Assembly: GCA_903893485.1 (NCBI GenBank)
Contig: CAITMK010000012.1
Span: 1 to 64,000, forward strand
Length of the DNA: 64,000 nucleotides
Source of the DNA: Candidatus Magasanikiibacteriota bacterium
GTDB taxonomy: Bacteria; Patescibacteria; ABY1; Magasanikbacterales; 2-02-FULL-50-9b
Direction of reading: 5' to 3'
Position numbers and translations under genes: made by a program. Numbering within the stretch: the stretch's first letter is position 1; every line of letters starts with the position of its first letter. Under the pieces are notes generated by a model. It was not told the DNA's origin, made no database searches, and worked only from the letters and a program-made list of their open reading frames with translations. Positions 53,678-61,691 of this stretch are shown in pieces.

Positions 53678-54184
53678 ATGAAGGAGCTCTTTGACAAAAA
53701 TAATCCAAGCACACTTGTGAGCGAAAATTTTTCGTGGGATGAATTCGAAGCCCGGCATGTTGATTCTGTTCGGCCGCCTGTAAAACTTTCAAAACACGAG
53801 CTTGCCGATCTTGAAGCGCAATCCGAGAGCTTAGAAACTGAAGAAGCAAAATTAGTTGCTCAAATTAAGGATCCACATTTTGTGCAAAACATGGTGGAAC
53901 GTGAAATTGAATCAGCCACCAAAGAAATTGCAGTCGTGGTCGCTGAAATGGAAAAAATAAAAAAGCAGCAATCAATTTTAGGACGTTTATTAAAACGTGA
54001 TTTGCCACCAGAATATGAACGCCTCGAGGAACATTTTTTTCATTTGCAAAGTAAACTTATTTTGCTAGATGGCAAACGATTACACCCCGATGTGGTGCAT
54101 GTGGGAACCATGCGCGCACTTAAATCGGTACGCGAAAAAATCGCACGTATTGCGCTGCTCAAAAAAGAAATCGAACACTTTTAG
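53678..54184 (+). CDS. Coiled-coil protein, unknown (168 aa)
   Basis: Soluble, highly charged helical protein with long coiled-coil stretches (about residues 40-105 and 115-168). No family recognised. Its end overlaps the trpS stop by 4 nt (convergent). Confidence 0.7.
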   Translation: MKELFDKNNPSTLVSENFSWDEFEARHVDSVRPPVKLSKHELADLEAQSESLETEEAKLVAQIKDPHFVQNMVEREIESATKEIAVVVAEMEKIKKQQSILGRLLKRDLPPEYERLEEHFFHLQSKLILLDGKRLHPDVVHVGTMRALKSVREKIARIALLKKEIEHF

Positions 54185-55137
54185 ATAAGTCCCAATGCGC
54201 CGCGAACCTCGGACATTGTTTTTTGTGCGCGAGCACTTGCAGCGGCGCGGCCCATTTCCAAAACTTCGGTAATGCGCGCGTCGGTAATTTCTTCGCGGCG
54301 AGCGCGAAAATCTGCAAAATAATTTGCAATCAAATCAGCGAGCGTATCTTTCAGATCTACATTTTTTAACGTGCCGGCTGCAAATTCTGCAGACAATTTT
54401 TGGTGCGTACCATTGGCATCAAAAAGTTGTGCGAGTCCTAACAAATTTTGTACGCCAACTTCGTCGGTCACGGCTTTGCGCATTTTATCGTGAATCGAAT
54501 CTGAGTCGTCGGTCAAATAAATACATGATTTGTCGCCATGTGATTTTGACATTTTTTTTGTTGGTTCAGCGAGCGACATAACGCGTGGCGTTTGGGTGAG
54601 CAGCGCTTGTGGTTCGGGGAAGAGTACACTAAATTTATTGTTAAACTTTTTTGCAATCACGCGTGCAAGTTCCACATGCTGCACCTGATCTTCGCCAACA
54701 GGAATTTGATGTGGTTTGTATAATAAAATATCCGCGGCCATGAGCACTGGATATGTGTACAAGCCGGCGTTAATATTTTCTGCGTGGCGCGCTGCCTTAT
54801 CTTTAAATTGCGTCATTTTATCGAGCTCGGCCAGGGGAGTCAGCGTTAAGAAAATCCAACAAAGTTCGGAATGTTCTGGCACATGCGACTGCACAAATAA
54901 ATTTGATTTTGTAGGATCAATGCCAAGCGCCAAAAGATCGCGTACCAAATTGCGAACCATTTTTTGTTTTTGTGCCGGGTCAAAATCAACCGTAAGCGAA
55001 TGCAAATCTGGAATAAAATAAAAACGTTCAAGGCCTGGATCGGCTTGCATGTCCACCCAATTTTTAACCGCGCCCAAATAATTACCAATATGCATGCTGC
55101 CGGTTGGCTGGATTCCAGAAATGATGACGTTTTTCAT
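54181..55137 (-). CDS. trpS: Tryptophanyl-tRNA synthetase
   Basis: Class I synthetase, 318 aa. HIGH-type motif in PTGSMHIGNY (11-20), KMSKS (195-199), and the Trp-binding region GLYTYPVLMAADILLY. ATG 55137 begins the homologous sequence. The frame stays open upstream only because it runs antisense to the GC-rich 55291 gene. TATAAT (55152-55147, minus) ends 10 nt before the ATG, so the mRNA is leaderless. Confidence 0.95.
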   Translation of the reverse strand: MKNVIISGIQPTGSMHIGNYLGAVKNWVDMQADPGLERFYFIPDLHSLTVDFDPAQKQKMVRNLVRDLLALGIDPTKSNLFVQSHVPEHSELCWIFLTLTPLAELDKMTQFKDKAARHAENINAGLYTYPVLMAADILLYKPHQIPVGEDQVQHVELARVIAKKFNNKFSVLFPEPQALLTQTPRVMSLAEPTKKMSKSHGDKSCIYLTDDSDSIHDKMRKAVTDEVGVQNLLGLAQLFDANGTHQKLSAEFAAGTLKNVDLKDTLADLIANYFADFRARREEITDARITEVLEMGRAAASARAQKTMSEVRGALGLI

Positions 55138-55146
55138 AGTAGGAGG

Positions 55147-55197
55147 ATTATAGCGGATGCGGCGGATCTTGACAAAACCGCTAAAACATGGTATGCT
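55147..55197. promoter_or_regulatory. Divergent promoter pair with overlapping -35 boxes
   Basis: Plus: TTGACA (55169-55174), 17 nt, TATGCT (55192-55197) for the 55291 gene. Minus: TTGTCA (55175-55170), 17 nt, TATAAT (55152-55147) for trpS. The two -35 boxes share five bases, so both promoters cannot be occupied at once. Confidence 0.75.
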
Positions 55198-55290
55198 GCT
55201 CGGTCTAGTTGAAAAGGGCTTTCCTAGCGGAAAGATTAGGCTTGTGGCAGATAAGTATTTGCTGCAAAACCCTCGTGATCGGAGGACAAG

Positions 55291-55998
55291 ATGAATGAGA
55301 AAAACTCGGAAAAGCGGTACGTTGTCGCGGCTTTGTTGCGGCAGGTTTTGGGCCTCGGGCCGAATGACCTGACGGCAAAAATGCTGCTGGCGACGGCCAT
55401 GACGCAGACGCAAGCCGCAGTGTTCGCCGAGGCGGTGCATCCGAATTTCCCGCGTTGGGCTGGCCGCTCGACCCGCGATTTCGCGGACTCGTGTGGTCCG
55501 GACGCGCATTTCAAGGGCGAGACGGACCTGATGAAGGTCCTGGTCTCGGAGGACCTGAATAAGGCCATGCTGATCGACATCGGCTGGCGGCTGGGCACGG
55601 TGATCGTTCCGATGCCGGGCAAGCGCGAGCGGGAGAGCCTGCACGACCTGTTCAAGCACTTCATGGTCACGGACGAAGAGCTCGATCGGCCGAACATCGC
55701 TGCGATGGCGGCGGCTGGTGCTCAGGTTCCCCGCGATCGTGCGACTCCGCCGGCGCCGACCAAGGCGAGCCAAGTGGCACGCGCCAATCAGGCGGTCGTG
55801 CGCAAGGACATTCTCGCGGGCAAGCACATGCCGTCGGGCGATGCTGGCTTTGGCGGTGCGTCCAACGAGCCGCGCGGCGATCATCGCGGTCGGCGTGCGC
55901 GTCTCGAAGAAGAGCAGCGCATGCGTCAGCGCGGCAAGCCGGCTGAAGGCACGGGCAAGCACTCGGCGAAGCGCAAGCAGGGCGGCGGTCGCGGTTAG
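55291..55998 (+). CDS. Unknown GC-rich protein (235 aa)
   Basis: ATG 55291 follows GGAGGACAAG. Residues 1-135 look globular and helical; residues 140-235 are Ala/Pro/Gly and Lys/Arg-rich with a strongly basic Gly-rich end, suggesting nucleic-acid binding. No family recognised. It is the first of two adjacent GC-rich units on this strand and has an 87-nt leader. Its terminator ends within a few nt of the next promoter. Confidence 0.7.
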   Translation: MNEKNSEKRYVVAALLRQVLGLGPNDLTAKMLLATAMTQTQAAVFAEAVHPNFPRWAGRSTRDFADSCGPDAHFKGETDLMKVLVSEDLNKAMLIDIGWRLGTVIVPMPGKRERESLHDLFKHFMVTDEELDRPNIAAMAAAGAQVPRDRATPPAPTKASQVARANQAVVRKDILAGKHMPSGDAGFGGASNEPRGDHRGRRARLEEEQRMRQRGKPAEGTGKHSAKRKQGGGRG

Positions 55999-56020
55999 CG
56001 CAAACGTGCGCGGCCAATCG

Positions 56021-56084
56021 GCGTACAACATAGAGACTCGCACAGAAATTTCGTGCTTGAGACTCTGGTTGTACGCTGTTTTTT
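56021..56084 (+). terminator. Terminator of the 55291 gene
   Basis: GCGTACAAC/GTTGTACGC outer stem with inner AGAG/CTCT and GCAC/GTGC pairings, then TGTTTTTTATTT. Confidence 0.88.
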
Positions 56085-56086
56085 AT

Positions 56087-56115
56087 TTGACTGAAAAATG
56101 TAATTACACTAGGAT
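56087..56115 (+). promoter_or_regulatory. Promoter of the 56147 gene
   Basis: TTGACT (56087-56092), 17 nt, TAGGAT (56110-56115), directly after the preceding T run. Confidence 0.75.
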
Positions 56116-56146
56116 TGATGAGGTTTCGCAACTTTTGGAGGATGTG

Positions 56147-56956
56147 ATGAAACAAGCTCAGATTAGGGATGATTTGCAACAAGCGTATTTGGAAACAATT
56201 GTGCTGGCACAACTGCTCGATGAAGGGTTTATTGGGCCGGCGAACTTGCTTCTTCGAGTTTTTGGTGCGTGCAAGGTGCCGCACAAAAACGCGTGGAGTG
56301 GTACGTTCGGAAATTCGCAGCTCTTTCAATTTGGTACAAATGGCCGTGCCCTGCGTTTGACCTTTACCACTACAATAACTGAAGCCAGTCTGATTCTGGA
56401 CTGGACTTCAGATTATCAGGCGACAGAGCAGGACGTGGACCTGTGGTCACAGCGCGTGGAGCTCGGTTACGTCAGGTCTCGTGGTAAGTGGTTTTTTGAG
56501 ACGAACCTCTCTGCCGACGGCTTTGGGGAATGGTTCGGTCGTCATGGTTCGCGCCTTCCAATTCCGGATTGGCATCACGACGATCCCATGCCCTGGCTTG
56601 CAATCAACGCGGTCACACGTGGTTTCTTGCCCAAGAGGCCGGAAAGATTTGCACGCGCAATGGTCATGATTTTTTTGGAGGGAAATCAGACTGCGGATCG
56701 GTATCAAGCTGATCCGCTTACGGTGAGCGAGGCTACTGTTCTGAAGTCCATCGCGCATGCAGTCATGAATGGTAATCGGTGGATGGTTGTTCGGACGCGC
56801 GCCGGCAGACGTCTGGATTCGCAAGACGCACGGGATGCCCTTGATGTAATTATGGGGATCAAACCGCCTTTGGAGTGCTCCAGAGATTTGCTCGAATTCG
56901 TCAAGATGATCTGTGGCGCTGCTGGCGACGCAAGCTTCGGCGGCCGCATTGTTTGA
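56147..56956 (+). CDS. Unknown soluble protein (269 aa)
   Basis: ATG 56147 follows GGAGGATGTG. No signal peptide or membrane segment. Trp- and Phe-rich central part (about 60-150; LILDWTSDY, WFFETNLS, LPIPDWHHDDPMPW), then a helical C-terminus. No family recognised. Base composition is intermediate between the GC-rich units and the core genes. Confidence 0.7.
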   Translation: MKQAQIRDDLQQAYLETIVLAQLLDEGFIGPANLLLRVFGACKVPHKNAWSGTFGNSQLFQFGTNGRALRLTFTTTITEASLILDWTSDYQATEQDVDLWSQRVELGYVRSRGKWFFETNLSADGFGEWFGRHGSRLPIPDWHHDDPMPWLAINAVTRGFLPKRPERFARAMVMIFLEGNQTADRYQADPLTVSEATVLKSIAHAVMNGNRWMVVRTRAGRRLDSQDARDALDVIMGIKPPLECSRDLLEFVKMICGAAGDASFGGRIV

Positions 56957-56968
56957 GGAAAACCAAAA

Positions 56969-57028
56969 ACGCACCCCCGTTTGAGTCGGCCAAAATTTCT
57001 GGCGATTCGCGGGCGGTGCGTCTTTTAT
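56969..57028. terminator. Bidirectional terminator between the 56147 gene and RNase J
   Basis: ACGCACC/GGTGCGT outer stem with inner GTCGGCCA/TGGCGAT. T runs on both sides (CTTTTATTTT on plus, GTTTTTGGTTTT on minus). Confidence 0.82.
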
Positions 57029-57043
57029 TTTGCAATTATTTTT

Positions 57044-59146
57044 TTAGACCTCAATGATTACGGGCAACACCATTGGGCGTCGCTTGGTTTGATTGAACAA
57101 GAATTGTCCAACATCATTGCGGATGCGTGTTTTGATGTATTCATCAAACGCAGGGGATTTGTGATCCGATTCGTCCATGATTTTTTGAACGAGCGCGCGT
57201 GTTTTGTCCAAAATTTCCTGGTTATCTTTGATAAGAATAAACCCACGAGAAATAATGTCCGGTGCGCCGATGAGCGCGCCCGATGATTCTTCGATGGTTG
57301 CAATAACCACGAGCATACCGTCTTGCGACATTTCCATGCGATCGCGCAGAATTACTTCTGACACATCGCCAACGCCAAGGCCATCAACCATAACATATTC
57401 TGCAGGATGACGTTCTTCGGTAAGGCGGCCGCCGCTTACATCGAATTGCACGACTTGGCCGTTATCGGCAATGAAAATATTTTCTTTTTCAACACCAACC
57501 GCTGCAGCAAGACGGCCGTGAGCCGCAAGCATAAAGCGGTTGCCATGAATTGGCATGAAATGTTTTGGCTTGGTAAGGCGCAACATTAATTTGAGATCTT
57601 CTTGTTTTGCGTGACCGCCGGCGTGCACATCCATGTGCACCGAATGCACCACGTTTGCACCATGGCGAACCAACGTGTCTTTGAGGCGTTGAACACTGCG
57701 TTCATTACCTGGAACAACTGATGAAGAGAAAATCACGGTGTCATTGTCTTCCAATTTAAGGAAACGATGTTCGCCGGTTGCAATGCGCATGAGCGCCGCT
57801 TTTTCTTCGCCTTGTGCGCCAGTACACAAAATAAGTAAGTTTTCTGGGCGATATTTGTTGTAATCGTTTTCATCGATGATGGTGCCTGGTTTGAACTGCA
57901 AGTAGCCAAGTTCATGAGCAAGATCAACGTTTTTTTGCATTGAACGACCCTGAATTAAAACCTTGCGGCCATACTTTTCGGCAAGCGCCAAAATGATTTG
58001 CACGCGAGTTAAAAGGGAAGAGAAAGTACCAACAATAATGCGGCTTTCTGCGTTGCCGATTACGCGATCAAGTTCGTTATACACAACTTGTTCTGAAATT
58101 TGGTGACCTGGAATGTCTGCGGCGGTTGAATCTGACAAAAGTGCCAAAACACCTTTTGAGCCATACATTGCAATGCGGCCAAGATCTGCTGGCTCTTCGT
58201 TCACTGGGGTGAAATCGAATTTGAAGTCACCGGTAATAAGAACTGGGCCAAATGGTGTGTGAATTGCAACACCAAACGCATCGGAAATGGTGTGGTTAAT
58301 GTGGAACGGTTCAAAGATAAAGTTTTTACCCAAATGAAAACGTTCGTCGGCGTGCTGCACAATTACCATGTTTAATTTTGGCAAATGTGGATATTCTTCG
58401 TGGCGTGCGCGAACGATACCGGCGGTTAATGGCGCGGTATAAATTGGCGGATTGCCAATTTTTGGGAGCACGTGTGAAATTGCACCAACGTGGTCCAAAT
58501 GGCCGTGAGTGATAATGACACCGCGAATATTTTTTTCGCGACCCTTAAAGGTTGCAACATTTGGAATAATGTAGTCGATGCCTGGCATGCCTTCTTCGGG
58601 GAACATAAGGCCGACGTCAACGATAATAATATCGTCGCCGCATTCCAAAACGGTACAGTTGCGGCCAATTTCTTCCAAGCCGCCAAGTGCGTAAATTTTA
58701 AGTTTCAAATCTGAGTCTGCGGTTGGGGCAACGAGTGGTTCAAAATAAACCGCTTCACGGTCGCCACGTTGAACATCATAACCCGCTGGAATTGGGGTGT
58801 TGAAATCTGGAGCGTTGCGTGGGCGCATAACGCCAGCTGCTGCATGAAATGCTGAACGTTTTTGGATAATTGGTAAGCCTCCAACGCGTGCGGTTGGACC
58901 GCTTTGCTGCTGATTGCCATAAGCTGGGCGTGAAGCAGCACCGCCACGCATAGGTGGGCGGTTTGAACGCTGAAACGGTGGGCGTCCACCAATCATTGGA
59001 GGGCGACCATCGGGGCGCGCTGGTGTGGCAGGCATGCCTGAATTATTGAAGCGGCGAGGGCCACCCATAGGTGGACGTCCCTGGTTTGGGCCACGACGAA
59101 GTGGCGGCGGTGCCATGTTTGGCGACGCTGATACTGGATCTGTCAT
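57044..59146 (-). CDS. rnj: Ribonuclease J
   Basis: Metallo-beta-lactamase/beta-CASP RNase that acts as a 5'-3' exonuclease and endonuclease in mRNA decay and rRNA maturation. 700 aa: a disordered Pro/Gly/Arg-rich N-terminal extension (about 1-145, with repeated GGRPP/RPPM pieces), then the catalytic domain with HGHLDH (214-219), the beta-CASP part, and the C-terminal domain. The extension is longer than in Bacillus RNase J1 and may bind RNA or partners. ATG 59146 is used; the palindromic element 59161-59295 lies directly upstream in the leader. Confidence 0.93.
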   Translation of the reverse strand: MTDPVSASPNMAPPPLRRGPNQGRPPMGGPRRFNNSGMPATPARPDGRPPMIGGRPPFQRSNRPPMRGGAASRPAYGNQQQSGPTARVGGLPIIQKRSAFHAAAGVMRPRNAPDFNTPIPAGYDVQRGDREAVYFEPLVAPTADSDLKLKIYALGGLEEIGRNCTVLECGDDIIIVDVGLMFPEEGMPGIDYIIPNVATFKGREKNIRGVIITHGHLDHVGAISHVLPKIGNPPIYTAPLTAGIVRARHEEYPHLPKLNMVIVQHADERFHLGKNFIFEPFHINHTISDAFGVAIHTPFGPVLITGDFKFDFTPVNEEPADLGRIAMYGSKGVLALLSDSTAADIPGHQISEQVVYNELDRVIGNAESRIIVGTFSSLLTRVQIILALAEKYGRKVLIQGRSMQKNVDLAHELGYLQFKPGTIIDENDYNKYRPENLLILCTGAQGEEKAALMRIATGEHRFLKLEDNDTVIFSSSVVPGNERSVQRLKDTLVRHGANVVHSVHMDVHAGGHAKQEDLKLMLRLTKPKHFMPIHGNRFMLAAHGRLAAAVGVEKENIFIADNGQVVQFDVSGGRLTEERHPAEYVMVDGLGVGDVSEVILRDRMEMSQDGMLVVIATIEESSGALIGAPDIISRGFILIKDNQEILDKTRALVQKIMDESDHKSPAFDEYIKTRIRNDVGQFLFNQTKRRPMVLPVIIEV

Positions 59147-59160
59147 AGGAGTGTTAAATT

Positions 59161-59295
59161 GATTTCTTTCTCTTTTCGTGGACACGCGTCGCATTCTCCT
59201 GCGAGAATGCGCGCTCGGCCCCGGTTCGCCAGTTTTGCTTCGCAAAACACCATGCTGGCTCACCTGCGGATGGTCCACTAAAACAGAAAGAAATC
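59161..59295 (-). repeat. Palindromic cloverleaf-like element, copy 1 (RNase J leader)
   Basis: Terminal inverted arms 59161-59183 and 59273-59295 match at 21 of 23 positions and extend further outwards with one wobble. Inside are a GCATTCTC-CTGC-GAGAATGC hairpin (59191-59210) and a GTTTTGC-TTC-GCAAAAC hairpin (59232-59248). Oriented on the minus strand it carries the 13-nt core GGACCATCCGCAG (59276-59264) shared with copy 2. A minus-strand CATACT (59311-59306) would start the RNase J transcript at the edge of this element. Confidence 0.75.
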
Positions 59296-59368
59296 GATTT
59301 TAGTGAGTATGAGTGATTAAATTTTTGAAATAGTGCTGAACTGGTCAAGTAAAAAAGGTGTGTCGCAA

Positions 59369-59518
59369 GGTTTATAAAAATCTATTGTGAGGGACCATCC
59401 GCAGCCTGAGCGGGCCGGAGTTTTGGCACGTAGGGCCAAAACGAGCGAGGGCGAGGCTGAGTGCAAATTCCCGCCGGGGAATTTGCCACGTGTCCTGAAC
59501 ATTAGATTTTTATAAACC
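59369..59518 (+). repeat. Palindromic cloverleaf-like element, copy 2 (after tRNA-Leu)
   Basis: Perfect 16-bp terminal inverted repeats (59369-59384 and 59503-59518). Inside: the shared core GGACCATCCGCAG (59392-59404), an 8-bp hairpin GTTTTGGC/GCCAAAAC (59420-59442) and a 10-bp hairpin GCAAATTCCC/GGGAATTTGC (59463-59486), then CGTGTCC as in copy 1. The outer arms share no sequence with those of copy 1, yet each pairs with itself. It lies 5 nt from the 3' end of tRNA-Leu and is inverted relative to copy 1. Confidence 0.75.
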
Positions 59519-59523
59519 GGCTT

Positions 59524-59610
59524 TGGTGCCGCGGGCGGGACTTGAACCCGCACACTCTTGCGAGCGCTAGCACCTGAAGCTAGTGTGTCTGCCAATTTCA
59601 CCACCGCGGC
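59524..59610 (-). tRNA. tRNA-Leu (anticodon CAG)
   Basis: Acceptor GCCGCGG/CCGCGGC, anticodon loop TTCAGGT (CAG), long variable arm (GCTCGCAAGAGTG region) typical of class II tRNAs, T-arm GCGGG-TTCAAGT-CCCGC. A CCA follows the discriminator A in the DNA. Confidence 0.95.
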
Positions 59611-59641
59611 AGGGAGTGGATAGGAAACAAAAGTAGACCAA

Positions 59642-59671
59642 ACTATAGCATACCAAGGTCGGATTTGTCAA
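59642..59671 (-). promoter_or_regulatory. Promoter of tRNA-Leu
   Basis: Minus strand: TTGACA (59671-59666), 18 nt, TATAGT (59647-59642); 25-nt leader to the tRNA. Confidence 0.75.
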
Positions 59672-59674
59672 TTA

Positions 59675-61390
59675 TCACTTCTTAACCTGTTTGGTCGAAA
59701 TAAACCAACTGGTGATATTTTGAAAACGTTCGTCAGCGTTAACACCTGGGGGAACCGTAACGCCTTGGACTTTTTGGGCCACAAAATATTCGTATACTGG
59801 TTGGTACAAAAATATAGCTGGGGTATCGGCAACAATGCGGTTCGAAATTTTCTTTAATAAAGTGGCGCGTGTGGCGGGGGCGGGCTCAGAAAGTAATGAT
59901 TGGAGCCATGCGTCAACTTCGCTCATTTGGTAACGCGCATAGTTTACGCCATCATCGGCGCTGCCCGTGGAATTCCAGTAAGGATAGGCGCTATTTGGCG
60001 TTTCGTAGGATTGGCCAGCAAGTAGCATATCCTGAGTGGCTGCGTCTTGTGGCGCATTTTCTAAATCAACGGTGCGTGTGGCAACGGGCAATCCAATTGC
60101 TTTTAAATTTTCAACAATTTGATTCGCTGCATTTACAAGCGCAGCTGAACTTGGAACGCCCAAAGACAGCGGCGTTGTGGGTAGTTTAACATTAGCTTTT
60201 TTTAGCAGCGCCAACGCATTGGCGGTGTTCATATCCGGAAGTGCTGCTAAGTCGCCACCAATAATTGAAGCCGGAAAAGGTTCACGCGCTGGCACACCAT
60301 TACTTTTTAAAGCATTTTTAACAATTGCGGTGCGATCGATGGCAAGTGCAATTGCATCGCGCAAATCCGGGTTTTTAAATAATGGATTTTTTGATGGATT
60401 GAAAAATAAACTTACAACGGTTGGTGGCGTAATTTCGTAGCGTTTTACGTCGTGCTTAAAAATGGTGTCATCAGCGCTTGGATCGAAAGCGGTAAATGCG
60501 TCCACGGTGCGACTGCGAAATAAATCCGCGGCAGTATCAGCGTCGGGCGCAAAACGAAACGTAAGCTCTTCAATGTACGCCGGTTTTGGTTTGAAATCCG
60601 AAAACACATCAAACGTCATGCTTTGTAAAAAGCCACCCGCATCCGCAGTTGCGCTTTCGAATTGAAACGGTCCAGATCCAACGGGTTTAAGATTTAATGA
60701 ATCGGTTCGCATGTGCGTTGGGTCAACATTTTTCCAAATATGTTCTGGGATGATGCCTACATGCAAAAGCGCAGGTAAATCTGGCATGCTATGCGCGACT
60801 GAAATTTGTACGGTACCATCGGCAGCGGCAACCGCGGTAATTTTTTGCGCCGCGGGCTGCCATGGGCTGCCAACCGCGGTGTTTTGCATTGCTTGAATGG
60901 TAAATAAAACATCTTGCGCCGTAATTGCAGCACCATCGTGCCATTCATGATCGCCAAGCGTAATAGTTGCGCGCGTTAAGGTGCTATTAAATTTGCACGT
61001 TGCAAGCGCAGGGCCAGCATCGGCGCACAAAGGCAAAAATAAAACGTTGGTGAGCGACAGGTCAATGTCTGTTGCGGCAAAAAGAGGATTAATATTTTGC
61101 GGCTCGCCAACGAGCGCTTCTTTAAAAGTGCCGCCAGTGGTTGGCACCGTAACCATATTAAATCGTTGAAATGACCAAAAAAGGCCAATCACTGAAATAA
61201 TGGCAAGTGCTGATGCGCCGGAAAAAACTAGTCGCTCCCATTTGCTGAGAAACATGTCCAAATGGGCAAGCTGTTGGCGCGAAGGGAAAAATTTTTCATG
61301 GCGCGCATGAAAAACAGAGCGGTCAAGACGCGTCATACGCTGCCGCACAAAGGTATCGTAAATTCGTCGTCCTTCTGAAAGAAGGCTCAT
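59675..61390 (-). CDS. Membrane-anchored peptide-type ABC solute-binding protein (family 5)
   Basis: 571 aa. Basic cytoplasmic N-terminus, one membrane segment (about residues 60-80, LVFSGASALAIISVIGLFW), then an SBP_bac_5 domain: GGTFKEALVGEPQNINPLFA, WHDGAAITAQDVLFTI, and RDAIALAIDRTAIV. These bind oligopeptides or similar ligands. No permease or ATPase gene is adjacent. ATG 61390 (after the secG stop) is preferred to a TTG inside secG. Co-transcribed with secG. Confidence 0.88.
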   Translation of the reverse strand: MSLLSEGRRIYDTFVRQRMTRLDRSVFHARHEKFFPSRQQLAHLDMFLSKWERLVFSGASALAIISVIGLFWSFQRFNMVTVPTTGGTFKEALVGEPQNINPLFAATDIDLSLTNVLFLPLCADAGPALATCKFNSTLTRATITLGDHEWHDGAAITAQDVLFTIQAMQNTAVGSPWQPAAQKITAVAAADGTVQISVAHSMPDLPALLHVGIIPEHIWKNVDPTHMRTDSLNLKPVGSGPFQFESATADAGGFLQSMTFDVFSDFKPKPAYIEELTFRFAPDADTAADLFRSRTVDAFTAFDPSADDTIFKHDVKRYEITPPTVVSLFFNPSKNPLFKNPDLRDAIALAIDRTAIVKNALKSNGVPAREPFPASIIGGDLAALPDMNTANALALLKKANVKLPTTPLSLGVPSSAALVNAANQIVENLKAIGLPVATRTVDLENAPQDAATQDMLLAGQSYETPNSAYPYWNSTGSADDGVNYARYQMSEVDAWLQSLLSEPAPATRATLLKKISNRIVADTPAIFLYQPVYEYFVAQKVQGVTVPPGVNADERFQNITSWFISTKQVKK

Positions 61391-61400
61391 ACGAAAAAAA

Positions 61401-61619
61401 TTACTTGATAATGAAGTTTGCAACCGCGGTTACAAAGTACAAAACAGCGATTACAATAGTTGCGCGGAACAAAATTTTGTCCACACCACGCTTGGTTGAG
61501 TACACATTACTTGAGCCACCAAAAGCAGCCCCAAGACCAGTGCCTTTCTGCTGAAGCAAAATTACTGCAATCAGCGCAATCGAAATAAGAATTTGGATGA
61601 TGTTTAATGCGAGTTTCAT
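61401..61619 (-). CDS. secG: Preprotein translocase subunit SecG
   Basis: 72-aa two-helix membrane protein of the Sec translocon. Helices about residues 4-23 and 50-70 flank the conserved KGTGLGAAFGGSSNVYSTKRG loop. TTGACA (61656-61651, minus), 18 nt, TACAGT (61632-61627) ends 8 nt before the ATG. Confidence 0.95.
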   Translation of the reverse strand: MKLALNIIQILISIALIAVILLQQKGTGLGAAFGGSSNVYSTKRGVDKILFRATIVIAVLYFVTAVANFIIK

Positions 61620-61626
61620 AGCCCAT

Positions 61627-61656
61627 ACTGTATCAAAAGGGTCCCGCGTATGTCAA
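61627..61656 (-). promoter_or_regulatory. Promoter of secG, leaderless
   Basis: TTGACA, 18 nt, TACAGT on the minus strand; start predicted at the ATG 61619. Confidence 0.7.
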
Positions 61657-61691
61657 GCATGTGATATACTGAGCGCAACATTCTTTGACCT

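Noticed and set aside
55138..56043. N-terminal extension of trpS to 620 codons
   Set aside because: The extension is antisense to the 55291 gene; tryptophanyl-tRNA synthetase homology and the -10 box both place the start at 55137.
55718..56146. N-terminal extension of the 56147 gene
   Set aside because: It overlaps the 55291 gene out of frame and crosses a strong terminator; a clear Shine-Dalgarno precedes ATG 56147.
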